Below, piece by piece: positions 36,605-47,521 of a stretch of DNA of 64,000 nt. Made by a program: the position numbers and the translations under genes. The stretch is from NCBI GenBank assembly GCA_038030265.1, contig CM075940.1, forward strand, positions 13,206,001-13,270,000, written 5' to 3'. This DNA is from Corythucha ciliata. Taxonomy: Eukaryota; Arthropoda; Insecta; Hemiptera; Tingidae. How positions within the stretch are numbered: the stretch's first letter is position 1; every line of letters starts with the position of its first letter. The notes under the pieces were generated by a model that was given only the letters and a program-made list of their open reading frames with translations, was not told where the DNA came from and did not search any database.

Positions 36605-39600
36605 TTAATTAAGACTTCGGAATCTTCGACCACTTCTTGTATGTCCGGTGGTGTCCTCTGGTTCGTTATTGACGAACGGCTCGTTGACTTCCACCGGCTC
36701 CATTTCTGCTTCTGCTTCCACTTCTTCCCACCATGGCAAACGAATAGGAGGAAGTGGATCATCAGGTGTCCCAGCTGACATCCCTAAATTTAGCGGTCGT
36801 TGTGATGGTTCGAAATTCGTCGTGTTTGACTTCGTGGTGCCGCGGAAAATAAGACAAGGGTCACAATCGTCATCAAATTTTTGGGATCGATGAGGAACTT
36901 CGATGGATTTTTGTTTCTTGATGTCATCACATCTTTTCGGTCGCAAATAATTCGTTGGTATCAAGTTGACACGGTTCCTGGTCACTATTCCGGTTTCGGT
37001 TCCGACCTGATAACGCCGCGGTGCTTCCGTACTTTTTGTCCGTACTGTACCAAATCTTTTCATATCCGTTATGAAAACGTGTTCCCCTTCTTTTAAATCT
37101 CTTAAGGGGCGAGCTGCGTGCCTCTTATCAAACCTCAGTTTCTGAACCTGCTTGGCTTTTTCATCAATATCTCTGAATTTATTTAAATCTGGCCACCTAG
37201 GCTTGAGAGACGACGGATCTATCGGTAGAACCCCACGAAGTTTTCGCCCCATTAAAAGTTCAGAAGGCGAATATGAACCTATCTGCGGTGTGGATCGGTA
37301 GGCCAGAAGTGCAAGTTGTAAATCCTGTGATTTTTCAATTAAATTTTTCGCTATCCGGACCATGGACTCAGCAAATCCATTTCCTTGATAGTGTTTTGGA
37401 CTTCCGGGAATGATTTTAAACCCAAGTTCTCTACTGAATTGTCTCATTTGAAAAGAATTTAAATTCGATCCTGCATCGCAACGAATTGATTCAGGGACGC
37501 CAAAATGTGCAAAAAGTTTTTTTAAGTACTCAATTATTTCAGAAGACTGCAAACTGCGAGGAAAAGGGCAAACATCTATGTACCTGGAGAAAAAATCACC
37601 TACGACCAAATGCCACTCCCCTTTTGCTTTGAAGAAGTCCATGGCAATGCGTTCCCAAGGCCTACTAGGTTGAGCTGACGGTATCAACGGCTCTGGACGT
37701 TGATTACGATGAGACACACAGTTTTGGCATGTTGCAACTTTCTCACGAATATACTGCGAAATTGATGGCCACCAAACGCATTGTTTGGCACGTTCCATGC
37801 ATTTATTTTCACCCCCATGAGCGGCGTGTAATCTGTCAAACATCACGGCACGTGGCTTGTATGGGATCACTAAGCGATTTTTATACTGGATTATGTCGTC
37901 CTTTACCCATAGGTCATTTTCAAACTTCCAAAATTGAGCTACCCTTGTGTCACGGACCGTTGGCCACCCTTCCGTAATAAATTTCCTCAGAATATCAAAC
38001 AAGGGGTCCGCAATTTGAGCCTCCAATACCTCTTTGAACCGAACGTCGCTAACGTTGGCTGAAAAGACTTGATCAACAAACAGTTCTGTCATCTGGTCTT
38101 CAAGAATGTCGGTATTTTTAAAGGAAGAAGAAGAAGCTGGAGATCTTGATAGAGTGTCAGGAGTATAAAATTCCTTCCCCGAAACGTGTTCAACTCGAAA
38201 ATCGAATTTTAACAAACGCATTCTAAACCGTTGAATTCGAGCACTTAAATCAATAAGGGGTTTCTTTCCGAGCAGGGTGACTAAAGGTTTGTTATCTGTT
38301 CGTAAAATAAATGTAGTGCCTATTAAAAGGTCTTCGAACTTTTCGCACGCCCAAGTCAAAGCCAAGGCTTCTCTTTCCAAGTTGGAATAGCGTTTCTCTG
38401 TCTCAGTTAAGCCCCGGGACGCGAACTGTACTGGCTGCCAGCCGCCTGGGCGAGTTTCTTGCTCCAAGACAGCCCCTAATCCCTGCAAACTTGAATCGGC
38501 GGAAACTCTTATAGGTCTAGTGGGATTGTAAAAAACTAAAACTGGCTCGCTGGACAACATGCTAATTATCCTGGTGAAAGCTTCTTGTTGACTTTTATCC
38601 CAGACCCAATCGTTTTCATGCTTCAGTAAATTCCTTAAAGGCTCCGTCGCCTCAGCCAATTTGGAGTAAAATTTAACGTGATAGTTTACCATACCTAAGA
38701 ACCTTCGTAATTGGGGAACGTCTGTTGGAGGAGGTAATTGTTTGATTGCTTCCAATTTTCTTCTATCGGGTTGGATCCCTCTATCTGAAATGATGTGACC
38801 TAGGAATGTAACCTCTTGGACCCCAAACACGCATTTATCTTCATTCAACGTGACTCCCTCTGCTACCAACCTATTGAGCACTTGATGTAACCGATCATTG
38901 TGTTCTTCGAGAGTGTGGCCATAAATGAGGGAATCATCCAACAGGGTAACTACTCCAGGGATACCTGAGAGAATCTTGGTCATCGTGCGATGATACACCT
39001 CTGGTGCACTGCAGATACCCATCGGAAGACGGTTAAAAACAAATCGCCCGTAAGGCGTGAGAAAAGATGTCAATTTTTGTGATTTTGGATCTAGAAGAAT
39101 TTGGAAATAGCCGCTTCTACAATCTATTTTCGAAAAATACTGAGCTCCCGAAAGTTGATTCAGAATTTCGTTCACCCCAGGCAAAGCTACTCTTTCCCTT
39201 TTAATGGCCTTATTGAGTTCCGAATAGTCCACGCAAATTCGGACTTCTTTATTGCCCTGCTTCGGTACGACTACCATCCCTGCAACCCAGTCCGTTGGTT
39301 CTTCTATTCGAGAGATAATCCCATGATCCTCCATTCTTTGCAACTCTTGTTCGGTCTTGTCCCTAAGCTGTACAGGGATTCTACGAGGCGTGTTGATAGC
39401 CACCGGTCTGACCCCTTCTTTTAGACTTATTGTATAACTGTAACGCATAACTCCTATACCATGAAAAATGGATGGGTATAACTGTTTTAAATTATACTTC
39501 CGGTCAGAAACAGCTGCTTCGTCAACCCTCTTAACTATTTGTAGCTTTTCAATTGCTGGACGGCCCAATAAGGGTTTTTGGACTTCACTCTTCAGAACGT

Positions 39601-40741
39601 AAATGTCTTCAAAACTGCACCTATGCTTGTAACTAATTGGGGCTTTAAAAATTCCGATGATGTCTAATTTATTCTTCCCGGGATCATACAACAAGCTCTT
39701 CTGTTTCAAAAGGCGAAATTTAGATTTGAATTTTCTATTGTACAAGTTTTCCGAAATAATTGTGACATCTGCTCCCGTGTCGATGCGAAAGGTGACTCTA
39801 GAAGGTCCCACCCGTAAATGAATTTCCCATTGAGCCTCACTTGAGACAGGATGTTTTGAATCAACTGCCGATAAGAAAAAGTCTCTCTCTTTGGGTGTTT
39901 GTAACGACGGAGATTGATACACACAGTCAGCTCGTTTTGACTTACAAAACCTCGAATAATGCCCCAACTTATCACACTTAAAGCATCGGCTATTCACTGC
40001 AGGGCATTCCTTTCCCAGATGATTCTCATACCCGCACTTAAAGCACTTTCTTCTTTGCTGAGTTTTATCAGTGGACCAATTTGAGTTGTTGACACGGTTT
40101 ACCTCTGTATCTTCAAAATGCTTTCTGACACTAGTCTGTTGGCTGTGAATGAGCTCCGTCTGTTTCACTCGTTCCTCGACGCTTCGCAGTGTCAATTTAG
40201 TTTGCGTGCTGTCAGCTTGAAGCTGCTCTGACAACCGAACGTTAGACATGCCTTGCAGTATTTTATGCATGATTAAATCCTCCTGCAAAATTCCGAAATT
40301 ACACTTCCTCGCAATTGAATGCAAGTCGTTAATAAAATGTTCTGCCGGCTCCTCTGTCCGTTGAGTGCGGTCAAAAAACTTACTCCTTTCGAAAACTAAA
40401 TTAGTTTTGCCTTCGAAATGCTGCTCGAAAGCTTGTAAAACCACATTGTAATTCCTTCGTTCTGCTTCTGTCAATCTCAGGCGAGCGAAAATATCCTCCG
40501 ACTCATCACCTAAAGCCAAGACCAAGTGATTCACCTGATATTCGTCAGACATTACGCCTAGAAACGTGGCTTGGTGGTAACGTTCCCACCGTGTGCGCCA
40601 CCTCGCCCAATTCGGGGAATCAAAATTGATATGTGGAGGTGGAGCAGCGGCGTTAGGCCTGAAAACTTGCTGTCCAACAGCAGTTTGATCAACGATGTTC
40701 AGACCTGCCACATTGCGCGCGGATTCATCGCTTGGCACCAT
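36605..40741 (-). CDS. gypsy Gag-Pol polyprotein (1378 aa)
   Basis: Single frame with Gag, then protease, reverse transcriptase, RNase H and integrase. Gag (about 1-280) ends in two CCHC knuckles (CFKCGYENHLGKEC near 234, CFKCDKLGHYSRFC near 252). The protease active site is FRIDTGADVTII (DTG about 321). RT shows ICVDYSELN, FSKIDCRSGYFQI, LPMGICSAP and the catalytic LLDDSLIYG (about 600), where many relatives have a Y or I before DD and I after it. RNase H has VSADSSLQGLGAVLEQ (about 748). The integrase has an H-H-C-C domain (HAAHGG, CQNC, about 973-1010) and a D-D-35-E core (D about 1035, D 1089, E 1125). Replication is cytoplasmic in Gag particles, followed by nuclear integration. All catalytic residues are present and no stops occur, so the copy may be competent or only recently inactive. 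The ATG straddles the LTR/primer-site junction. Confidence 0.95.
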   Translation of the reverse strand: MVPSDESARNVAGLNIVDQTAVGQQVFRPNAAAPPPHINFDSPNWARWRTRWERYHQATFLGVMSDEYQVNHLVLALGDESEDIFARLRLTEAERRNYNVVLQAFEQHFEGKTNLVFERSKFFDRTQRTEEPAEHFINDLHSIARKCNFGILQEDLIMHKILQGMSNVRLSEQLQADSTQTKLTLRSVEERVKQTELIHSQQTSVRKHFEDTEVNRVNNSNWSTDKTQQRRKCFKCGYENHLGKECPAVNSRCFKCDKLGHYSRFCKSKRADCVYQSPSLQTPKERDFFLSAVDSKHPVSSEAQWEIHLRVGPSRVTFRIDTGADVTIISENLYNRKFKSKFRLLKQKSLLYDPGKNKLDIIGIFKAPISYKHRCSFEDIYVLKSEVQKPLLGRPAIEKLQIVKRVDEAAVSDRKYNLKQLYPSIFHGIGVMRYSYTISLKEGVRPVAINTPRRIPVQLRDKTEQELQRMEDHGIISRIEEPTDWVAGMVVVPKQGNKEVRICVDYSELNKAIKRERVALPGVNEILNQLSGAQYFSKIDCRSGYFQILLDPKSQKLTSFLTPYGRFVFNRLPMGICSAPEVYHRTMTKILSGIPGVVTLLDDSLIYGHTLEEHNDRLHQVLNRLVAEGVTLNEDKCVFGVQEVTFLGHIISDRGIQPDRRKLEAIKQLPPPTDVPQLRRFLGMVNYHVKFYSKLAEATEPLRNLLKHENDWVWDKSQQEAFTRIISMLSSEPVLVFYNPTRPIRVSADSSLQGLGAVLEQETRPGGWQPVQFASRGLTETEKRYSNLEREALALTWACEKFEDLLIGTTFILRTDNKPLVTLLGKKPLIDLSARIQRFRMRLLKFDFRVEHVSGKEFYTPDTLSRSPASSSSFKNTDILEDQMTELFVDQVFSANVSDVRFKEVLEAQIADPLFDILRKFITEGWPTVRDTRVAQFWKFENDLWVKDDIIQYKNRLVIPYKPRAVMFDRLHAAHGGENKCMERAKQCVWWPSISQYIREKVATCQNCVSHRNQRPEPLIPSAQPSRPWERIAMDFFKAKGEWHLVVGDFFSRYIDVCPFPRSLQSSEIIEYLKKLFAHFGVPESIRCDAGSNLNSFQMRQFSRELGFKIIPGSPKHYQGNGFAESMVRIAKNLIEKSQDLQLALLAYRSTPQIGSYSPSELLMGRKLRGVLPIDPSSLKPRWPDLNKFRDIDEKAKQVQKLRFDKRHAARPLRDLKEGEHVFITDMKRFGTVRTKSTEAPRRYQVGTETGIVTRNRVNLIPTNYLRPKRCDDIKKQKSIEVPHRSQKFDDDCDPCLIFRGTTKSNTTNFEPSQRPLNLGMSAGTPDDPLPPIRLPWWEEVEAEAEMEPVEVNEPFVNNEPEDTTGHTRSGRRFRSLN

Positions 40742-40856
40742 GTTTCAAAATGAGTTCTGTCTTAACAACGTTTCATTAAACGACACAAATAAAACTGATT
40801 TATTTTTAAACAATAATTGAATCATGTGGATCTAGCATCAGCTAGATCCCTATACA
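40741..40856 (-). repeat. gypsy LTR (5' LTR of the minus-strand element)
   Basis: 116 bp, same ends and same hairpin (40828-40849) as the partner LTR. The last base of this LTR is also the A of the Gag-Pol start codon. Confidence 0.95.
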
Positions 40857-41460
40857 GATTGACGTCCAAATTAATGTGAAAAACCGCCCATTCACTGCTA
40901 AAATTGAGGGAAAGCGCTAATTCGAGGCTAAATGTGAATGTTACGACACATTGCTGCAATGAGGAAAAAGAGCTGATTCACTTAAATGGAGAAGAACCGC
41001 GAATTCACTGCTAATATGAAGAAAAATCACTAAATCATAGCTAAATTAGTTGCTAAAATTGTGAAAAAGCGCTAATTCATGGTCAAACGTGGAAAACCCA
41101 TCGATTCACAGTTAAAATTGAGGGAAAACGTTAATTCGAGGCTAAATGAGAAATACACTGCTAAAATGGAGAAGAAACGCAAATTAGCTGCTAATAAGAA
41201 GAAAATGTTCTAAATCACGGCTAAATTCGTAGCGCTAATTCGGAAAAAGCGCTAATTATCCAAGGACAAATGTGAAAAACCGCCTATTGCTGAAATTGAG
41301 GGAAAGCGCTAATTCGAGGCAAAATGTGAATACATCGCTAATAATGCTCTGCGAGAGTTAATTTGATGCTAAAATGGAGAAAAAGCGTTCGTTCGCCGGC
41401 TAAATTAGGAAGAAGCTCTAAAAACATTGCTAAACGTGAAAAACCGCAGAGCTGATAATT
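40857..41460 (+). repeat. Family A array, right of the gypsy insertion
   Basis: Degenerate units continue from the insertion site, for example GTGAAAAACCGCC, then ATTGAGGGAAAGCGCTAATT repeated at about 40880, 41110 and 41280. Longer-range repetition of 200 bp or so is visible. Confidence 0.7.
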
Positions 41461-42470
41461 ACAATTCACTCCGTGAGTTTTAATAATCGCAATCAAAAAG
41501 ACTCCCCCCCTCCCCACCCCAGCCTATCAGCATCCTCCCACAATTCCCTGCGATACAAAAAATAATAACAGAGAATTTATATTAGCGATGCGCCACAATA
41601 TGTTTATTTCTTATATTATATTAGTCCACTAATAAAGATTAAAGAGAAGACGACCCCTCTGGAGGGTCAATGTTTTTAAAGATAAATCAATAATCACGAA
41701 GAGTTTAGTGAGTGTCACCTTTTTTTAAGAGGAAGAAGGCTCTGTTGGGGGAAGAAAAAAAAAAAAGACTTGGATGAACACGCCATGTCGAGAGTGAACG
41801 GAATTGACTGTTAATTTTTGGTGAGTGTTAGTGTTTTTATAAGCAAATAATTTAACGGCAATCATTCTTAACGTTTGAACCGGACTCTTCATTGTCCAGT
41901 TCGGTTTTTTTTTTAGGCGATATGAAAAGTCGCATTGCTGCTTGACTGAACTCACCTTGACATTAGACCCAAAGTAAGAGGGAGTTGAATACAAATATTG
42001 TCATGTGTTATTAGGATGGTTGAAACTGTTGAAACAAGGTTTATTAATTGTTTTGTCCTCTCAAAACTTATTTTAAATTTAATTTTTATGAATAGGGGTA
42101 TTTCACTCTATCGCCGTTCTCTGTTTTCTTCATGGGAAAGACTGCACAATAAATCTGATGACTAGCAGAGTTCTAATGCCTTTGAAAGATCAGCAAAAAA
42201 AAAATCGAATTTTTTTCTTCTCAGAGAAATATATACACATAAACCTGTTTATCCTTGGTGACTGTGTCATGACAACTGATGTGCACTTTCATTATTAAAA
42301 GCAAACAACTTATTAATTAAATTTTTGCTCGTAATGTGATCACTGATTGCGTATTTCAAATGGATATGAATTGGACAATGTGGAACCCTTACGAAGAGAT
42401 TGAAGTTTGCGTAATTCAGTTTGAATATTTTTTTGTTTACTTATTTAGAAAACCAATGTTAATTTTTCAG
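41461..42470. other. Upstream region of the GPCR gene
   Basis: AT-rich non-coding DNA. It may hold a 5' non-coding exon or promoter; a pyrimidine-rich acceptor TTTTTCAG at about 42464-42471 precedes the coding exon. No TATA box or start site can be assigned with confidence. Confidence 0.4.
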
Positions 42471-42482
42471 AATATATCAATT

Positions 42483-44013
42483 ATGAATGATCACAACGTT
42501 GACCAAAGTGCCGGAGGGCTCTTTTTCAACGATCCTAGAGCGGATGAGACCATCGACGAGCTTCCCCACAATTTGATCTTCAACGACAGCCACCTTCTGT
42601 CCCTAGTCGCTCACTTGATTCTCATGGTCATTTCCGGCATCGGCAACATCACCGTTCTGACGATACTCGCTCATCGACGGTACGGAGCTGGTCCTCGGTC
42701 GTCGACGCGCATCGATTTGATGCTTCTCCATTTGGCTCTGGCCGATCTTATAGTCAGTAGAACAATTTTCTGAAATTTTAAGGTACTTTTTTCCGAGTGG
42801 AAAACGGTGGGTGGACGAAAACGGGATGAGTTTAGGCGGAAAGGGGAATATATTTTAATTTCTTTCAATGTTTTATTTCGTATTTTTTTTTTACGATTAT
42901 CATAACGATATTTTCACTCGTCTTTTTTCAGGTTACATTCATTCTCATGCCCATAGACATAGCCTGGGCAGTAACAGTCAACTGGAGAGCCGGTGACACA
43001 GCCTGCCGTATCGCTTCATTCTTCCGTGTTTTTGGTCTGTATGAATCAAGTTTCGTTATAGTCTGCATTGGAATCGACAGGTTCACTCATTCTCCTCCTC
43101 CCCTTATTATAAAATCACTAATGTAATCCAACAAAAACAAGGTACTACGCTGTTATGAAGCCCTTGAGACTGTCCGAGGCGAACCGTCGGGGTAAACTCA
43201 TTCTGAGCTTGTCTTGGGTTGCATCGGCTCTTTCCAGTCTGCCCCAAGTAATACAACTGGGGGATTCTCGTATGAAACTATTGGACGTGAAATGATTTGG
43301 GTCTTAAAATTTAGGCGTTTGTATTTAGGGTGCAACACCATCCAAACCATTCTTCGTTTGAGCAGTGCATAGCGATTTATTCATATAAATCCCACCATAT
43401 CTTGTATGCCGTTTTCAACATGACTGTCATGTATATTATTCCTTTAGTGGTAATCATTTTCTGCTATGGCTCGATTGTCAAGGAAATATGGAAGCGAGTC
43501 AATGAGCCTAACACAGGTATCACATTTACATCTTAATTATTAATCTAATACATTAATAAACTATTTAATAGATAAATTTCGACGGTCAACCATTGGTTTT
43601 CTTGGAAAAGCGAAGACGCGAACGCTGAAAATGACCATCACGATAGTAATAGCCTTTTTCGTCTGTTGGACTCCGTACTACTTCATGACTTGTTGGTAAA
43701 TCCTCGAGTTTCATTACACCCGTTCCACTTCCACCATTTTAACTCAAACCCAAAATCGTTCAGGTACTTCCTCGATTGGGACTCGGCTGAAAGTGTCGAC
43801 CCGATGATTCGGCGGGCTTTATTCGTTTTCGCCTGCACTAATTCAAGCATCAATCCAATTGTGTACGGAGCGTTCAATATTCGAAGAAAGAACAGATTGA
43901 AAAAAACACGAGGGAGTCATAATACGTGTCTGACTGAGGTTCGTCTTCAAGCCATTTCGACTCCGACTAGACTCACTTTGAACGCTCCATCAGACCATAG
44001 TGATACGGTCTAA
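42483..44013 (+). CDS. Class A neuropeptide GPCR of the GnRH/AKH/corazonin receptor group
   Basis: Predicted plasma-membrane receptor, normally Gq- or Gs-coupled in this family. Six exons: 42483-42752, 42932-43080, 43142-43247, 43315-43516, 43572-43695 and 43764-44013. Phases agree and give 366 residues. The first donor is the less usual GTCAGT. TM1 starts near LLSLVAHLILMVISGIGNI; TM2 near LMLLHLALADLI. The family signature MPIDIAWAVTVNWRAGDTAC leads to TM3 and a DRY motif (139-141), then AVMKPLRL. TM5 is MYIIPLVVIIFCYGSIV, TM6 has FVCWTPYY and TM7 ends in NPIVY (314-318). The cytoplasmic tail is short. An N-glycosylation site (NDS) lies before TM1. MPIDIAW and DRYYAVMKPL are nearest to adipokinetic hormone receptors, with corazonin or ACP receptors as alternatives. 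The start chosen is the first ATG after the upstream acceptor. An AATAAA follows at 44086-44091. Confidence 0.93.
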
Positions 44014-44085
44014 TTTTTGTTTTTTGTTTTTTTTTGTCAAAATTAAATTATAACAAGTATTATTAAACGTAAAATTCACTTGAAA

Positions 44086-44091
44086 AATAAA
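44086..44091 (+). terminator. Candidate poly(A) signal of the GPCR gene
   Basis: AATAAA 72 bp after the stop codon in an AT-rich 3' region. Confidence 0.6.
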
Positions 44092-44208
44092 CAAAAGTCT
44101 TGAAAGTCACGCCTATAGGGCCGTTTCTAGCCACCGCGGAGTCCCTACAGGCGAGAACTATCGCGGGACCCCCAAACGGGACAATTAGAATGTCACGCTT
44201 GAGAAAAT

Positions 44209-44780
44209 CAGTGCCGGCCTTTGGACATTTGGCGCCCTCGGGCGAATCTTTTTAACAGCGCCAATTTTCGCCGCGAATCACCTAACGCCAACGCCGCGAA
44301 TAGACGTTTTCTCCATTTAAACCGTGAATTAGTGTTCCCCCCCCACCACTTTAGCGCGTCTTCATAGTTTTTAGCAGTGAATTAGCGATTTTTCCCCATA
44401 TTAACCGCCAATTAGCGATTTTTTTTCTCATTTAAGCCGTAAATTAGCGATTTTGCCGTGAATTAGCGATTTATCTCCATTTTTAACAGTGAATTAGCTA
44501 TTTTCCTGAATTTGTGCAGTAAATTCGAGTTTTTTTCTTATTTTAGCCCCTTAATAGCGATTTTTCACAATTTTTTTCCAAGAATTAGCACTTTTTCAAA
44601 ATTTTTAACCGCGAATTAGCGTTTTTTCTCAGTTTGAGCCACAACCTTTGCCTTCAGAAGCCGAAAATTGTCGTTTCCATACTTCTACCCTTCAATTATC
44701 GCTTTTCCTACACTTTATCCGCGGAAGCCGCGAAGTAGCTAAGTATTTTTCTTAATTGTAGCCGTTATTTATCCATGAAT
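44209..44780 (-). repeat. Transposon-like terminus plus family A array (reverse orientation)
   Basis: Opens with CAGTGCCGGCCTTTGGACAT, then TTTGGCGCCCTCGGGCGAATC, matching the terminus at 27397 over about 40 bp with a few differences. It runs into reverse-oriented family A units (TTTTAACCGCGAATTAGCG type) until about 44770. Confidence 0.65.
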
Positions 44781-45009
44781 CAGTAGCGTACTGGGGTGGA
44801 CCGCCCCCAGGCCCCCTGTACTGCTGGAGAGTGCCTCCGAAAAGCTTAAAGATGGAAAAATTAGTATGTTTTTAGGTTCTATGTTCTTGGGCGTAGATAC
44901 AGTGAAAAAGAGTTTTGGTATGCCGGTTGGACAGGGATATTGGCTCGTTTCGACGATTTTCCGTCCATCCGACCCATATCAACAGGTCGGAATGAAACAT
45001 TGCGGGTGA

Positions 45010-46498
45010 TCAGCAAAAAAGTGTCGCTAGATACTCAATTTTAGCCCACAAAAGCGCTATTCTGAAGGCTAAAATGAAGAGAAATCGCGCTTTCTGAGGG
45101 AATAACTTTAAAAAAAAAATACGCCGATCTCCAGTTTTTTTTAGGTCCTTAAGTGGATCAAGATGAGAAGGCACACTAATACGCTATTATTTTCAAAAAG
45201 CACTAATATTCGTGGCTAAAACTAAGAAAAAAATCGCTGACTCGCAGTGTATAGAGGCCATTTTATTACGGCTTAAATGTAGAAAAAATAGGCGCATGTA
45301 CCGTTATTTGGCCAAAGTTCACGTCTAAAATGGAGAAAAAGCGCTAATCCGTGGATGAAATTGGGAAAAAAGCGTTCATTCGCTGTGTTCCAGACCAAAA
45401 CCGTTGATTCGCGGCGCATAAATAAATGCCACTTTGAGGTTAAAATGAATAAAACAACGCTAATTTACTGTTCTTTTGCTAAAATTGATAGTACCGTCTC
45501 CCCCGGTTTTTGCTTTTTTTGCAAGCGCAAAACGGAAAAATAGGAAAACAAAGTCTTTATAAAGGCAAGAAAAAAACGCTAATTCAAGGCTACAAAAGTG
45601 ATAAAAAAATCGCGGCTAAAATTGAAAAAAAAAAAAAAAAACGGGGGCGAAAATGGAGAAAGATGGCAAATTCGCAACTGAAATTGCCCAATCGCGGATA
45701 CAAAAGAGAAAAGCAGCTAATTCGCAGCTCAATTTGCGAAAAACGCCAATTCACGACTTAAATTTAGAAGAATGGCTAATTAGCAGCTAAAATTGGGAAA
45801 AACGCTAAAATCCACGACAAAAATTGAGAAAATCGCTAATTAAATAACTGTTAAAATAGAAAAAAAATTGCTAATTCGCTAGCAAAATTGACAAAAAGCG
45901 CTAATTATTGGCTAAAATTGGGACAGTCCCGATTCCGCGGACAAAACTGAAAGGAATCGCTAATAAATTCGCGACTAAATTGATAAAAAGCACTAAATTT
46001 CAAGGATGAAATTGGGAAAAACCGCTAATTCGCGGATAAAGTTAGGAAAATACGATGATTCGCGGATATATATATATCGGTCAACTCACTGCTAAAATTT
46101 AATAAAACGCTGATTCGCGGCTAAAATTTAGGAAAATAGAATTCCGTGGCTTCTGAAGGCAGGATTTGGGCCAGAAACTAAGAAAAAATGCTAATCTCTA
46201 GCTAAAAGTAAGGGGGGGGGGGGTAAAAATAGTCCATACACCTCCAATTTGCGGCCAATATTGAGGAAAAGCACTAATTAGCGCGGCTGAAATTAAAATA
46301 AACGCTAATTTACAGCTTCGGTGCTAATTCGCGATTGAACAACATATGAAATCGCTAATTTGCAGCAAAAAATTGATGAAAACACCAATTCGTGGCATAA
46401 ATTGAGAAAAATCGCTAATTAAATAACTGTTAAAATAGAAAAAAAATCGCTAATTCGCTAGCAAAATTGACAAAAAGCGCTAATTATTGGCTAAAATT

Positions 46499-46533
<35 letters not shown>

Positions 46534-47050
46534 CAACTCACTGCTAAAATTTAATAAAACGCTGATTCGCGGCTAAAATTTAGGAAAATAGAATTCCGTG
46601 GCTTCTGAAGGCAGGATTTGGGCCAGAAACTAAGAAAAAGCGCTAATCTCTAGCTTAAAGTAGTGGGGGGGGGGGGAAATAGTCCATACACCTCCAATTT
46701 GCGGCCAATATTGAGGAAAAGCACTAATTAGCGCGGCTGAAATTAAAATAAACGCTAATTTACAGCTTCGGTGCTAATTCGCGATTGAAAAACATATGAA
46801 ATCGCTAATTTGCAGCAAAAAATTGATGAAAACACCAATTCGTGGCATAAATTGAGAAAAATCGCTATAACTTGGGATAAAAATGCTACTTCGCCGTTAA
46901 AATTAAGAGAAAATTGTAATTCTCGGGTAAAATTGAGGAAAATCACTGAGGAGTGTAGAAGAATCTGCAATTCGCGGCTAAAATTGGAGAAATAAAATCA
47001 AATTGTATGCTGTAATTAAAATAAATCAGTCCGTGTTATCTGAAGGCAAC
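45010..47050 (+). repeat. Family A array with an internal tandem duplication
   Basis: Long plus-orientation array. A segment starting TAAATAACTG recurs (45841 and 46420), and the segment CGGTCAACTCACTGC onward (46078-46420) recurs at 46530-46870. Between the two parts the first copy carries about 140 bp that the second replaces with a TA microsatellite (46502-46529). Poly-G runs lie near 46212 and 46664. Confidence 0.8.
46502..46529. repeat. TA dinucleotide microsatellite
   Basis: About 14 uninterrupted TA units at the junction of the duplicated segments; the partner copy has only a short TA run near 46067-46077. Confidence 0.95.
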
Positions 47051-47521
47051 TTCGGGGCTAAAACTTGAATCCTTCGGATGGGAGTCGAAATGTAATAATT
47101 CAATTAAATAAATAAATAAAAGGCCAGTCACATATATTTCCATCGAGTTACTTGATAGGTAACCCCAACTAACTAGAAATCCTTCCGGAGGGGGTGATTC
47201 CAGCAGTCCGCAGCCTACTAAGGGCCAGCGGGGGACGGGTGTTGTAATGAACGCCCTTCGTATTGCTGGGATTTCGCAAAAACTTGGCTAAAAACGGCCT
47301 CCCGGAGGGGGGGGGGATCCACTTATCGCCACCCCCACCCTCATCTGGGGGTACGCCACTGGCTGCGTATTAGTTCTCTGTGCACCCTGGCTTCTGTCTC
47401 TATAGACACTCCCAGCGCTCCTTTTAAACTAATTTATTTATAATTTTATAGTTTTTGAAATATTGATAAATCAATTGCGCTTCTTACGTCATTTTTTCTC
47501 ATCCAACCCCCCCCCCCCCCC

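Larger units (their letters stand above)
36450..40856 (-). mobile_element. Ty3/gypsy LTR retrotransposon, apparently intact
   Basis: Two 116-bp LTRs (36450-36565 and 40741-40856) differ at one base. Flanks are GATTA (36445-36449) and GATTG (40857-40861), a 5-bp target duplication with one mismatch. On the minus strand the 5' LTR is directly followed by TGGTGCCAAGCG, a plausible primer-binding site starting with the usual TGG. The polypurine tract GAAGGAGGGGAAA abuts the 3' LTR. One uninterrupted Gag-Pol frame fills the interior; no envelope-like frame is present. Very short LTRs and a single ORF recall the Mag group, but the clade is an inference. Confidence 0.95.

Noticed and set aside
42336..42482. 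Longer N-terminus for the GPCR from an upstream ATG
   Set aside because: An acceptor (TTTTTCAG) lies just before the ATG at 42483, and the upstream codons look like AT-rich intron or UTR.
44781..47361. A single hAT-like element from CAGTAGCGTAC (44781) to the inverted GTACGCCACTG (47351)
   Set aside because: The ends are similar, but the 8-bp flanks (ccatgaat and gctgcgta) do not match, so they probably belong to different insertions.
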